Shown one piece after another: positions 1 to 7,902 of a stretch of 18,843 nt of DNA. The stretch comes from Candidatus Pelagibacter sp. GTDB lineage: Bacteria > Pseudomonadota > Alphaproteobacteria > Pelagibacterales > Pelagibacteraceae. Each line of letters opens with the position of its first letter. The first letter of the stretch is position 1. A program made the position numbers and the translations under genes. The stretch is taken from assembly GCA_028100865.1 (NCBI GenBank), contig JAOHJV010000010.1, forward strand, positions 1-18,843. The letters are read 5' to 3'. The notes below the pieces were generated by a model, which was not told the DNA's origin, searched no databases, and saw only the letters and a list, made by a program, of their open reading frames with translations.

Positions 1-384
1 GTTTTTATAATCTTTAAGCTTGTAAAATTGATTTTTGAAATTTTTGATTTTTTTATCTTTTATTCTTTGAATTTTATTCAAAACATTAATTACTTTTTTT
101 AATATCAAATAATAGTTTTTTTTATTATTTGTAAAAATTTGATAAATTGTTTTGTCTCCTAAATCTTGTATCTCAATATAATTTTTTTTATAACTTTGAC
201 TTAATAATTTGGGGGCAATTATATTGTTTTTAATTAAGATTTTATTAACCGAGTCATAAATTAATAAATTTTTAATCTTTTCAATATTAGCAAATACTAT
301 AATTGAATTCTTTTTGGTATTTCTATAAAATTTTCTAAAAGATGCATCTCCTTTAATTTCCTTATAATCTTTTGAAAGTTTCAT
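1..384 (-). CDS. amgK: AmgK-type aminoglycoside-phosphotransferase-fold sugar kinase, 5' part only
   Basis: This is the N-terminal 128 codons of a minus-strand gene that runs off the left edge. The ATG at 384-382 lies 9 bases after the tsaE stop. Near the N-terminus is GDASFRKFYR (residues 12-21), followed by a hydrophobic strand (IIVFA) and, near residues 71-80, IEIQDLGDKT. These match the order seen in the COG3178 family (GDASFRRYFR ... LLSDLG), whose studied member AmgK phosphorylates the anomeric position of N-acetylmuramate and N-acetylglucosamine in cell-wall recycling. The pairing tsaE-amgK is common in Proteobacteria, where a MurU-type nucleotidyltransferase often follows. The catalytic aspartate loop lies outside the window, so activity cannot be judged. 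The protein is very lysine- and asparagine-rich, as expected at this base composition. The family assignment is firm; the exact substrate is inferred. Confidence 0.82.
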   Translation of the reverse strand, partial: MKLSKDYKEIKGDASFRKFYRNTKKNSIIVFANIEKIKNLLIYDSVNKILIKNNIIAPKLLSQSYKKNYIEIQDLGDKTIYQIFTNNKKNYYLILKKVINVLNKIQRIKDKKIKNFKNQFYKLKDYKN

Positions 385-393
385 AGTAAAAGA

Positions 394-849
394 TTAATCT
401 AAACCATCAATTTTAACAGATCTATTATTTAATTCATTTTCATAATTAAATATCAAATCTATAGTCTTCTTTAAGTTTTCCTTATTAATTAATTGGGGCC
501 ACTCTATTAAAGTTATTGTACTTTTATTATATTCAAATAAGTCTAAATTAGAAATTTCAGACTCATCTTTTAATCTAAACAGATCATAATGTTTAATTAC
601 CAAATCATTTACCTCATACTCATTGAGTAAGTTAAATGTTGGGCTTGTTACCTCTGTAGCCTGTATATTTTTTTTTATTTGAAATTGATTTATCAAATAT
701 TTTACAAAAGTAGTTTTGCCTACTCCCATTTCTCCATATAAAAAAATTATTTCACCACCTTTTAAATAATTTGAAAGCTCTTGAGCTAATTCTCTGGTCG
801 TCTCTTCTGAGGATATATCTATTATGCTATTTTTAATAGCGATAGGCAT
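394..849 (-). CDS. tsaE: tRNA threonylcarbamoyladenosine biosynthesis ATPase TsaE
   Basis: TsaE is the ATPase that supports TsaB/TsaD in making t6A37 on ANN-decoding tRNAs in the cytoplasm. The 151-residue product has a Walker A motif GEMGVGKTT at residues 39-47. The family landmarks follow: EVTSPTF, the HYDLFRL strand, and LIEWPQ near the C-terminal third. The length fits the family. I chose the ATG at 849-847 (MPIAIKN). The open frame extends upstream to residue numbers too long for the family, and this start already overlaps the ahcY end by 17 bases (833-849). No clear Shine-Dalgarno is visible, so it is probably translated by coupling to ahcY. It is followed 9 bases later by the amgK-type kinase. 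Confidence 0.95.
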   Translation of the reverse strand: MPIAIKNSIIDISSEETTRELAQELSNYLKGGEIIFLYGEMGVGKTTFVKYLINQFQIKKNIQATEVTSPTFNLLNEYEVNDLVIKHYDLFRLKDESEISNLDLFEYNKSTITLIEWPQLINKENLKKTIDLIFNYENELNNRSVKIDGLD

Positions 850-2119
850 CTGGTTTGAATGGACCTTCGGTTCCAACACTTATATAGTCAGCTTGTTCTT
901 TAGATAATTTAGTAAGTTTGGCACCTACTTTCTTCAAATGAAGAGTGGCTACTTTTTCATCTAGATGTTTTGGTAGTACGTAAACTTTATTTTCATAGTT
1001 TTTGAAATTATTCCAAAGTTCTATCTGAGCAATCACTTGGTTTGTAAATGAAGCACTCATTACAAAACTTGGGTGTCCAGTTGCACACCCTAAATTTACC
1101 AATCTGCCTTCAGCTAAAAGGATAATTCTTTTTTTACTTGGTAATTCAATTTCGTGAACTTGTGGTTTAACTTCACTCCATTTATAATTTTTTAAAGCTT
1201 CAACTTGAATTTCATTATCAAAGTGACCAATATTACATAAAATTGCTCTATCTTTCATGTCTCTCATATGATCAGCGGTAACAATATCTTTATTACCTGT
1301 AGCTGTTACAACTATATCTGCTCTACTTATAGCTTCTTCCATTAAAACAACTTCATAACCTTCCATTGCAGCCTGTAATGCACAAATTGGATCTGCTTCG
1401 GTAACTAAAACTCTTGCTCCACTTTGTCTTAATGATGCAGCACTTCCTTTACCTACATCTCCAAAACCTGCTACAATTGCAATTTTTCCTGACATCATTA
1501 CATCTGTTGCTCTTCTAATTCCATCAACTAGACTCTCTCTACAACCATATAAATTATCAAATTTTGATTTAGTGACTGAGTCGTTAACATTAATTGCAGG
1601 CACCAAAAGAGAATTATCTTTTTCCATTTTGTTTAAAGCTTTTATTCCAGTAGTTGTTTCCTCTGAAACACCTTTTATATCTTTCATTAAATCTTTATAT
1701 TCATTATGCATAATTGCAGTTAAATCACCGCCATCATCTAAAAGCATATTTGGTTTCCAATCTGGTTTACCAACAATAGTTTGTTTAATACACCAAAGAT
1801 ATTCCTCTTCTGTCTCACCCTTCCATGCATAAACAGGTATTCCAGCTTTTGCAATTGCAGCAGCTGCATGATCCTGTGTAGAAAAAATATTACATGAAGA
1901 CCATCTTACTTCAGCACCTAATTCAACCAATGTCTCAATTAACACTGCTGTTTGAATAGTCATGTGCAAACAGCCAATAATTCTTGCACCTTTTAAAGGT
2001 TTAGTTCCTGAATACTCTTCTCTAAGAGCCATTAATCCTGGCATTTCGCTTTCAGCTATTGAGATTTCTTTTCTGCCAAATTCAGCTTCTGATATGTCTT
2101 TTACTTTAAAATCTTCCAT
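833..2119 (-). CDS. ahcY: Adenosylhomocysteinase (SAH hydrolase)
   Basis: The enzyme reversibly hydrolyses S-adenosyl-L-homocysteine to adenosine and homocysteine with tightly bound NAD, clearing the methylation by-product. The 428 residues include GCLHMT (H52), LDDGGDLT (126-133), EETTTG (153-158), [16 protein letters not shown] (178-193, with the catalytic Lys184/Asp188 region and Cys193), the NAD fold GFGDVGKG (218-225), [10 protein letters not shown] (295-304), and the C-terminal KPDAYRY, which in this family contributes to the neighbouring subunit's NAD site. The length is close to that of the animal enzyme. The roughly 40-residue insertion of many bacterial homologues is absent. The gene sits 28 bases after chvG and overlaps tsaE. 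That gap is too short for an SAH riboswitch, but it may hold a promoter. Confidence 0.97.
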   Translation of the reverse strand: MEDFKVKDISEAEFGRKEISIAESEMPGLMALREEYSGTKPLKGARIIGCLHMTIQTAVLIETLVELGAEVRWSSCNIFSTQDHAAAAIAKAGIPVYAWKGETEEEYLWCIKQTIVGKPDWKPNMLLDDGGDLTAIMHNEYKDLMKDIKGVSEETTTGIKALNKMEKDNSLLVPAINVNDSVTKSKFDNLYGCRESLVDGIRRATDVMMSGKIAIVAGFGDVGKGSAASLRQSGARVLVTEADPICALQAAMEGYEVVLMEEAISRADIVVTATGNKDIVTADHMRDMKDRAILCNIGHFDNEIQVEALKNYKWSEVKPQVHEIELPSKKRIILLAEGRLVNLGCATGHPSFVMSASFTNQVIAQIELWNNFKNYENKVYVLPKHLDEKVATLHLKKVGAKLTKLSKEQADYISVGTEGPFKPDAYRY

Positions 2120-2127
2120 GGATCAGT

Positions 2128-2155
2128 TTTATACCGTTAACAATCAATTAATCAA
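2128..2155 (-). promoter_or_regulatory. Possible internal sigma-70-type promoter for ahcY
   Basis: On the minus strand TTGATT (2155-2150) is followed after 16 bases by TATAAA (2133-2128). The -35 box overlaps the chvG stop codon. A start about 7 bases downstream would leave only a few bases before the ahcY ATG (2119), so the transcript would be close to leaderless. I see no Shine-Dalgarno there. This could let ahcY be expressed apart from chvIG, but AT-rich DNA yields such boxes by chance. Confidence 0.35.
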
Positions 2156-3704
2156 GTTTAGATTGTACACTTGGAAACTTTATTTCTACCATTGCACCAT
2201 CAACATCTAATCGATTAGATGCTAAAATTTGTCCATCATGAAGATCAACTAAATTTTTAACAATATTTAACCCAAGGCCCGAATGCTCTCCAAACTTATC
2301 AGGCCTATTACTATAAAATCTTTTGAATATTTTTGATGTATCATTCTCTTTAAATCCCTGACCTTCATCAGTAATTTTAACAATGATCATTCTATCTAAA
2401 GAGTTTGATATATTTACAAAAATATTTTGTCCCTCTTTACTAAATGAAATTGAATTATCTAATAAATTTGCAATTATTTGCTCAATTCTATTTTCTATAC
2501 CGTTAATAATATATTTTTCATTACCATCATTTTCGTAGTGGATTTTAATATTTTTTTTGACTGTTTGGATATTATTATAATCATCTACAACAGATTGAAT
2601 GATTGGTTCTACATTAATTTTTTTCATCTTTTCTTTACTGAGAGCAACTTCATCTTTAAGCATCTGAGAATAATCAGTTATTAATCGTTCAATTCTCAAA
2701 ACATCGTGACTAAGAATATTTAATAACTTTAATCTTTGTTCAGGGCTATTAGTGTCTTGTAATATTTCTGAAGCACTTTTAAGAGATGCCAGTGGGTTTC
2801 TTATTTCATGAACAAGATCTGTTGAAAAATTTTCAGCATGAGCAACTCTTTTTTGAAGTTCGATTGTCATGTCATCTAATGAATTTGATAAAAGTCCCAA
2901 TTCATCATTACGACTTTTAAGACTATCAATATTTGTTTTAGTTTGACTTTTTTCTTTAATAACTTTTGTATAACTTACAAGATTTTGGATTGGTTTAATA
3001 AAATACCTACTCAAAACAAAAGAAAAAATTAAAATTACAAAACCCACAGCGATTGCCGTTCTGAGGACAAAAGCTTTTCTCTCATCAGTCGCTGTTTTAA
3101 TATCATTAGCATTTTCTTCAATTGCAAGATATCCAACATTCAAATTATCTTTAATTACATTCTTAATTGTAATTAATCTTAATTGATTAAGATCTTCTTG
3201 TAAAAAAGTATAAGAATTTCCATAAGTGTTCGAGTTTGAATAATCTTTTAAAATTTCTTTGAAGGATAAAATTTTATTTTCAGCTAAATTAATATTTTTA
3301 TTTTTATTTTTATCTAGATTTTTAGTTTCATTTAAACTTTCAAATTCAATATCATCTAATCTTGTAGAAAAAGATCTTGGATCAAGATCTAAAGTATCTG
3401 TATCTCCTATAAGATTAAAATTATTATCAAAAAATATTACTCTATCAAGGTTTTGAAAAATAAATCGAGTTGAAAATAAAAACTTTCTAATATCATCATC
3501 AGCAAATTTTATATCTAATCTTATGAGGGTATTAATTGTATTATCTATAACATTAATGTGTTTGATAGATTTCTTTTTTATTAAATTAGGTTGAACATTA
3601 CTCAAATAAATAAAAGTAAATAAACTAATTATTGTAAAAATTATAAAATTTATGAATAAAAATTTTTTTAATATAGATAGGCTTTTTAAGTATTTACTAA
3701 ACAT
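2148..3704 (-). CDS. chvG: ChvG-type sensor histidine kinase
   Basis: This is an inner-membrane sensor kinase, partner of the ChvI regulator just upstream. The 518 residues show a first membrane segment (about 14-36), a periplasmic domain (about 37-213) and a second membrane segment (about 214-234). A HAMP linker follows (about 235-287), then the dimerisation H-box LVHEIRNPLASLKS with phospho-acceptor His299. The ATPase boxes are N (NLLDNSISFS, 413-422), G1 (DEGQGF, 446-451) and G2 (HSGLGL, 474-479). The H-box region resembles rhizobial ChvG/ExoS. In that family it responds to acid or cell-envelope stress and is restrained by ExoR; no exoR lies here. The periplasmic domain contains a low-complexity KNLDKNKNKN stretch. 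The start is set by a TAATG junction with chvI, implying translational coupling. Kinase identity is firm; the ChvG subfamily is likely. Confidence 0.9.
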   Translation of the reverse strand: MFSKYLKSLSILKKFLFINFIIFTIISLFTFIYLSNVQPNLIKKKSIKHINVIDNTINTLIRLDIKFADDDIRKFLFSTRFIFQNLDRVIFFDNNFNLIGDTDTLDLDPRSFSTRLDDIEFESLNETKNLDKNKNKNINLAENKILSFKEILKDYSNSNTYGNSYTFLQEDLNQLRLITIKNVIKDNLNVGYLAIEENANDIKTATDERKAFVLRTAIAVGFVILIFSFVLSRYFIKPIQNLVSYTKVIKEKSQTKTNIDSLKSRNDELGLLSNSLDDMTIELQKRVAHAENFSTDLVHEIRNPLASLKSASEILQDTNSPEQRLKLLNILSHDVLRIERLITDYSQMLKDEVALSKEKMKKINVEPIIQSVVDDYNNIQTVKKNIKIHYENDGNEKYIINGIENRIEQIIANLLDNSISFSKEGQNIFVNISNSLDRMIIVKITDEGQGFKENDTSKIFKRFYSNRPDKFGEHSGLGLNIVKNLVDLHDGQILASNRLDVDGAMVEIKFPSVQSKLD

Positions 3705-4411
3705 TAGCTAACATTCCATCTATATCCACTACCATATCTAGTTTCAATAGCTGAAAAATCAGGGTCTACTTTTTTGAATTTTTTACGAATTCTTTTAACA
3801 TGACTATCGATAGTTCTATCTTCGATATCTGTATCTTCTCTGTAAGCAATATCCATTAATTGCGCCCGTTCTTTAATTATTCCAGGTCTTTTTGCCAACT
3901 CTTTAACAATTAAAAATTCGGTTGTAGTCAATTTATCTGGTAGCTGTTTGTTATTCCACTCACATTCGAGTTGAGATGGATCTAACTTTAGCTTTCCATG
4001 AGCAATTAAACTTTTATTTTCCTCTAAAATGTTATTTGAGTCTTTTTTTCTTAGCTGAACTCTAATTCTTTCAATTAAAACTTTTATTGAAAAGCCACCA
4101 GATTTTTTTACAAAATCATCAGCTCCCAATTTTAATCCCAGCAATTCATCAATTTCATCATCTTTTGATGTCAAAAAAATTACTGGTAATGATGTTTTTT
4201 TTCTAAGTTTTTTTAGCAATTCCTCCCCATCCATTTTTGGCATCTTTATATCTATCACTGCTAGATCTGGGGGTGTTCTAGTTAAACCAATCAATGCACT
4301 CTCTCCATCTATATATGTTTGAACTTTAAAACCTTCTTTTTCTATAGCTATACTCAAACTAGTGAGAATATTTCTATCATCATCTATTAAAGCTATGGTT
4401 TGTTTGTGCAT
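3704..4411 (-). CDS. chvI: ChvI-type response regulator (OmpR family)
   Basis: This is a DNA-binding response regulator of 235 residues. The receiver domain spans about 1-120, with acidic pocket Asp10-Asp12, phospho-acceptor Asp54 (VIDIKMPKMDG), Thr81 and Lys103. The C-terminal winged helix spans about 135-233 and ends in the recognition region DRTIDSHVKRIRKKF and RYGSGYRW. The N-terminus ALIDDDRNILTSLSIA and the phrase FLTSKDDEIDELLGLKLGADDF are those of alphaproteobacterial ChvI. One oddity: the usual Lys-Pro-Phe after the beta-5 strand is replaced by Lys-Ser-Gly-Gly-Phe, so the conserved proline is gone and the loop is about two residues longer than in rhizobial ChvI as I recall it. chvG follows through a TAATG overlap. 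The preceding 49 bases hold a candidate promoter and a small palindrome. Confidence 0.93.
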   Translation of the reverse strand: MHKQTIALIDDDRNILTSLSIAIEKEGFKVQTYIDGESALIGLTRTPPDLAVIDIKMPKMDGEELLKKLRKKTSLPVIFLTSKDDEIDELLGLKLGADDFVKKSGGFSIKVLIERIRVQLRKKDSNNILEENKSLIAHGKLKLDPSQLECEWNNKQLPDKLTTTEFLIVKELAKRPGIIKERAQLMDIAYREDTDIEDRTIDSHVKRIRKKFKKVDPDFSAIETRYGSGYRWNVS

Positions 4412-4421
4412 ATCTTATTTA

Positions 4422-4453
4422 AAAATACTAAATTGTTCTAAATTGGGCAATTT
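4422..4453 (-). promoter_or_regulatory. Candidate chvIG promoter with overlapping palindrome
   Basis: On the minus strand TTGCCC (4450-4445) and TATTTT (4427-4422) are separated by 17 bases. A start near 4415 would give a very short leader before the chvI ATG (4411). The -35 box lies inside a perfect 14-base palindrome, AAATTG-GG-CAATTT on the plus strand (4440-4453). This could be an operator for autoregulation or the weak 3' hairpin of polA. Both readings are inference; the boxes match consensus only in part. Confidence 0.35.
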
Positions 4454-4460
4454 AATAAAA

Positions 4461-7235
4461 TTAGTGAAGCATTCCCCAATTTTCTCCAACATTAACATCA
4501 ACAGTTAGTGGAGTTGAAAATGAATGATAATCGCTTTGTGCAACACTGGTCATTTCTTCTTTGATCAATTTAACCATTATTTTTTCATCTTTTTTTGGCA
4601 CTTCAAATATTAATTCATCGTGAATTTGCAAAAGCATTTTAGATTTATTATTTTTTTGTTCTAACAATTGTTTATCTAATCTTATCATTGCTAATCGCAT
4701 AATTTCTGATGCCGATCCTTGTATAGGCGCATTAATTGCAGCCCTTTCTTGAAAGTTTCTAACATTAAAATTTTTATCATTAATTCCATTAAAATGAGAT
4801 CTTCTTCCAAAAATATTATTTACATAACCACTTTTTCTACAAAAACTAATTGTACTATCCATATAAACTTTTATTTCAGGAAATTTTGCAAAATATGCAT
4901 TTAAAAATTCTTCTGCTTCATAATTTGAAACATTGATCTGTTTTGCCAAACCATACTGTGAAATTCCATAAATAATTCCAAAATTTATAGCTTTAGCTTT
5001 TCTTCGATGATCTTGATTTACTTTTTTAATATCAATATTGAAAATCTGACTAGCTGTTAATGAGTGAATATCCTCATTATTTTTAAAAGCTTTTTTAAGC
5101 TCTTTAACATCTGCAAGGTCTGCTAAAATTCTCATTTCAATTTGGTTGTAATCTGCTGAAATTAATAAATGGTCTTTTTTTGCAGAAAAAGCTTTTCTAA
5201 TATCTTTTCCATCTTCTGATTTAATAGGTATGTTTTGTAAATTTGGATCACTAGATGCCAATCTACCAGTTGTTGTTGCTGCTAATAAAAAAGAAGTATG
5301 AACTCTCTTTGTTGTTGGGTTTATGTGTTCAGGTAAGGAGTCAGAATAAGTATTTTTTAATTTTGAAACTTGCCTCCAATCTAAGATTAATTGGGGAAAC
5401 TTATGACCTTTAAAAGCTAAATCCTCTAAAACACTTGCACTAGTTGCAAAACTCCCCTTTTTAGTTTTTTTTAAACCTGCAATCTTAAGATCATTATAAA
5501 TTATTTCACCTAATTGCTTAGGTGAAGCAATATTAAATTCCTTTTTAGAAATTTTAAAAACTTCTTTTTCAAGATTTTTAATTTTTTTTTCAAACTTTAA
5601 AGAGAGAGATTTTAAAAATTTACTATCGACTTCGATCCCTTCCATTTCCATGAAAGCAAGTATCTTAATTAGTGGTTTTTCAAATATTTCATAAATATTA
5701 ACCATTTTTTCTAGTTTTAAATTCTTAATAAATTTTTTATATAGTCTAAAAGTTATGTCAGCATCTTCAGCCGCATAGTCTTTGGCTTTATCAACTTCAA
5801 CTTCACTGAAATTTATTTCTTTTTTTCCCGTTCCTACAATTTCTTTAAAAGAAATTGTTTTGTGTCCTAAATGAATTTCTGACAATGTATCCATATTATG
5901 TCTATTTTTTCCAGCATCTAAAACATAAGACATGAGCATTGTGTCTTCCATTGATGAGATTGTTATTCCATGTTTGTATAAAACAATAAAATCAAATTTT
6001 ATATTTTGACCTATTTTTTTAACGCTTGGATCCTCTAATAAAGGTTTTAGTTTTTTTATAACATCATCCTTTTTTAGGCACTTTGAAGATTTATGCCCAA
6101 TTGGTATATAGCAAGCTTTACCAATTTTTGAACTTAGAGAAACACCAATTAAGTCTGCTTGATGCGCATCTAAAGAGCTAGTTTCTGTATCTACAGCAAC
6201 CTCTCCTACTTCTTCAGCTTCTTTTATCCATTCATCTATTTGATCAAGATTTGTAATTAAGTGATAATTTTTTTTGCTGATTGCTTGTTGCTTTTCTTTA
6301 ATTTTTTTTTCATCAATCGAGCCTGATAATTCTGGTTCACCATAAGCAGAAATAACAGAACTTAGTAATCGATTAAATTCCATTTCTCTTAAAAAGGCAT
6401 AAAGTTTATCTTTATCAATATCTTTTAGTTTAAACTCACTTAACTCTCTATTAGTTGGAGCATCCTTCATTAAAGTTACAAGCTGTTTACTAATCAATGC
6501 TTTATCTTTGTTTTCTATTAAAGTTTCTCTTCTTTTATTTTGCTTTATTTCATCAGCTGACTTTAAAAGTTTTTCTAAAGTTCCATATTTATTAATTAAT
6601 TCAGCTGCAGTTTTAACTCCTATGCCTGGAACTCCTGGAACATTATCGCTGCTATCACCAGCAAGAGATTGAACATCTATTACCTTAGAAGCATCTACTC
6701 CAAACTTAGTAAAAATATCTTCATCTGAAATAAATTTATTTTTCATAGGGTCAAAAATACGAACACCCTTTTTATAAAGCTGCATTAAGTCTTTATCTGA
6801 TGAAACAATTGTAACCTTAGCACCTATCTTTAATATTTTTTCAACATAAGTTGCTATTAAATCATCAGCTTCATAATTAGGTAAATCAACTGAAGGAAGG
6901 TTAAAAGCTAGAACAGATTTTCGTATATATTCAAATTGAGGGGCCAAATCATCAGGAGCTTCTGACCGATTAGCCTTATAATCACTGTAAATATCATTCC
7001 TAAATGTTTTTCTTGCTGAGTCAAAAATTACGGCAAAATGTGTAGGTTTTTGTAGGTTTTGATCTGACTTAGAGTCTTCAAGAAGTTTGAAAAGCATACT
7101 GCAAAAACCACTAACTGCACCAGTTGGCAATCCATCACTTTTTCTAGTAAGTGGTGGCAATGCATAATAAGCTCTAAAAATATATCCTGAGCCATCTATA
7201 AGGTAAAAATGATCTGTTTTTTTAATCTTATCCAT
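4461..7235 (-). CDS. polA: DNA polymerase I with active-looking proofreading domain
   Basis: DNA polymerase I fills gaps and removes RNA primers. The 924 residues carry three domains. The 5'-3' exonuclease (about 7-290) has VSSDKDLMQL and the GVPGIGVKTA helix-turn region. The 3'-5' exonuclease (about 325-500) keeps all four metal ligands: Asp349, Glu351, Asp415 and Asp491. The polymerase domain (about 510-924) shows motif A SADYNQIEMR (Asp695), motif B RRKAKAINFGIIYG and motif C QIHDELIFE (Asp873/Glu874). Motif B has Phe at the O-helix position that in E. coli is Phe762. I chose the ATG at 7235-7233. The frame extends 22 codons further to a TTG, but that TTG falls in the probable -35 box and the extension looks unlike the family. 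All three domains appear complete; many alphaproteobacterial relatives share this layout. Confidence 0.97.
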   Translation of the reverse strand: MDKIKKTDHFYLIDGSGYIFRAYYALPPLTRKSDGLPTGAVSGFCSMLFKLLEDSKSDQNLQKPTHFAVIFDSARKTFRNDIYSDYKANRSEAPDDLAPQFEYIRKSVLAFNLPSVDLPNYEADDLIATYVEKILKIGAKVTIVSSDKDLMQLYKKGVRIFDPMKNKFISDEDIFTKFGVDASKVIDVQSLAGDSSDNVPGVPGIGVKTAAELINKYGTLEKLLKSADEIKQNKRRETLIENKDKALISKQLVTLMKDAPTNRELSEFKLKDIDKDKLYAFLREMEFNRLLSSVISAYGEPELSGSIDEKKIKEKQQAISKKNYHLITNLDQIDEWIKEAEEVGEVAVDTETSSLDAHQADLIGVSLSSKIGKACYIPIGHKSSKCLKKDDVIKKLKPLLEDPSVKKIGQNIKFDFIVLYKHGITISSMEDTMLMSYVLDAGKNRHNMDTLSEIHLGHKTISFKEIVGTGKKEINFSEVEVDKAKDYAAEDADITFRLYKKFIKNLKLEKMVNIYEIFEKPLIKILAFMEMEGIEVDSKFLKSLSLKFEKKIKNLEKEVFKISKKEFNIASPKQLGEIIYNDLKIAGLKKTKKGSFATSASVLEDLAFKGHKFPQLILDWRQVSKLKNTYSDSLPEHINPTTKRVHTSFLLAATTTGRLASSDPNLQNIPIKSEDGKDIRKAFSAKKDHLLISADYNQIEMRILADLADVKELKKAFKNNEDIHSLTASQIFNIDIKKVNQDHRRKAKAINFGIIYGISQYGLAKQINVSNYEAEEFLNAYFAKFPEIKVYMDSTISFCRKSGYVNNIFGRRSHFNGINDKNFNVRNFQERAAINAPIQGSASEIMRLAMIRLDKQLLEQKNNKSKMLLQIHDELIFEVPKKDEKIMVKLIKEEMTSVAQSDYHSFSTPLTVDVNVGENWGMLH

Positions 7236-7273
7236 TAGAATATCATTAAATATTACAGTGGTTATAAAATCTG

Positions 7274-7301
7274 TATATAAAAAATTTACTTTTCTTAACA
7301 A
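7274..7301 (-). promoter_or_regulatory. Probable polA promoter
   Basis: On the minus strand TTGTTA (7301-7296) is followed after 16 bases by TATATA (7279-7274). A start near 7267 leaves roughly 30 bases of leader to the chosen polA ATG at 7235. This arrangement argues against translation from the TTG at 7301, which would lie in the -35 box. Confidence 0.5.
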
Positions 7302-7314
7302 TGATAATTATATC
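7285..7314 (+). promoter_or_regulatory. Possible bioY promoter
   Basis: On the plus strand TTTACT (7285-7290) is followed after 18 bases by TATATC (7309-7314), about 36 bases ahead of the bioY ATG. It overlaps the polA promoter back to back, so the two genes may compete for polymerase. The match is moderate. I see no BirA-like operator or biotin-linked element in the 115-base gap. Confidence 0.27.
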
Positions 7315-7350
7315 TAGATTATTTTAATCTTTAATAGTATCATTCACCAT

Positions 7351-7902
7351 ATGGAGCTTACTAAAAACATATCTCAAACTAGATTAGTAAAGTCATTGTT
7401 TGCAATAATACTTGGATCTTTAGCTTTAACTATATCTGCTAAAATTAAGATTCCTTTTTATCCAGTGCCAATGACAATGCAAACCTTTATAGTTTTGTTT
7501 TTAGGAGTAAGTCTTGGTTATAAAATTGGGTTAGCAAGTGTTGGGCTATATTTGCTAGAAGGAATTGCTGGATTGCCTGTTTTCTCTAATTCTCCTGAAA
7601 AAGGTGTTGGATTAATTTACTTTACCGGTCCTACAATGGGATATTTAATTGGCTTTCTGACTGCAAGCTATTTAGCATCCAAGATCAGTAGCAAAGATAA
7701 CTTTTTACTAGTTTTAGCAAAACTTACAATTGCAACTTCAACTATCTATTTGCTAGGATTATTATGGCTTGGAACTCTAATTGGCTGGGATAAGCCTATT
7801 TTTGCGTTAGGAGCTAAACCTTTTTTATTAGCTGAAGTATTTAAAGTTGTACTCTTGGCTTTATTAACAAAAAAAATTTTAAAAATTAGAAATTTTATCT
7901 AG
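7351..7902 (+). CDS. bioY: Biotin transporter BioY (ECF S-component)
   Basis: BioY is the membrane-embedded biotin-binding subunit of ECF-type vitamin transporters. The 183 residues form about six hydrophobic segments. They show the family signature PFYPVPMTMQTFIVL (35-49), then YLLEGIAGLPVF (about 67-78) and YFTGPTMGYLIGF (about 90-102). No bioM or bioN energising subunits are nearby, so this is a solitary BioY. Such proteins are known either to use a shared ECF module or to work alone at high substrate affinity. The ATG at 7351 has no obvious Shine-Dalgarno. Its presence suggests the cell takes up biotin from outside; biotin auxotrophy cannot be decided here. The last 8 bases overlap the end of convergent regA. 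Confidence 0.94.
   Translation: MELTKNISQTRLVKSLFAIILGSLALTISAKIKIPFYPVPMTMQTFIVLFLGVSLGYKIGLASVGLYLLEGIAGLPVFSNSPEKGVGLIYFTGPTMGYLIGFLTASYLASKISSKDNFLLVLAKLTIATSTIYLLGLLWLGTLIGWDKPIFALGAKPFLLAEVFKVVLLALLTKKILKIRNFI

Noticed and set aside
2120..2147. SAH riboswitch upstream of ahcY
   Set aside because: Only 28 bases separate ahcY from chvG, too short for the known SAH aptamers, and no GC-rich pseudoknot is visible.
1572..2210. Plus-strand open frames opposite ahcY
   Set aside because: They are antisense to a fully conserved gene, show no domain, and arise from codon structure. Similar antisense frames opposite chvG, lysK, speB and trkH were rejected for the same reason.
3285..3325. Repetitive TTTTTA-like stretch in chvG as a tandem repeat or CRISPR-like element
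   Set aside because: It encodes a short Lys/Asn-rich segment of the periplasmic domain, is imperfect, and is explained by base composition.
4440..4453. Palindrome AAATTGGGCAATTT after polA as an intrinsic terminator
   Set aside because: Only a 2-base loop in the perfect form, one G-C pair per arm besides the centre, and no clean T run on the minus strand. It is reported only as a possible operator within the chvI promoter.
7236..7301. Longer polA product starting at TTG 7301
   Set aside because: The extra 22 codons do not resemble polymerase I N-termini, and the TTG would lie in the probable -35 box. The ATG at 7235 gives the usual length.
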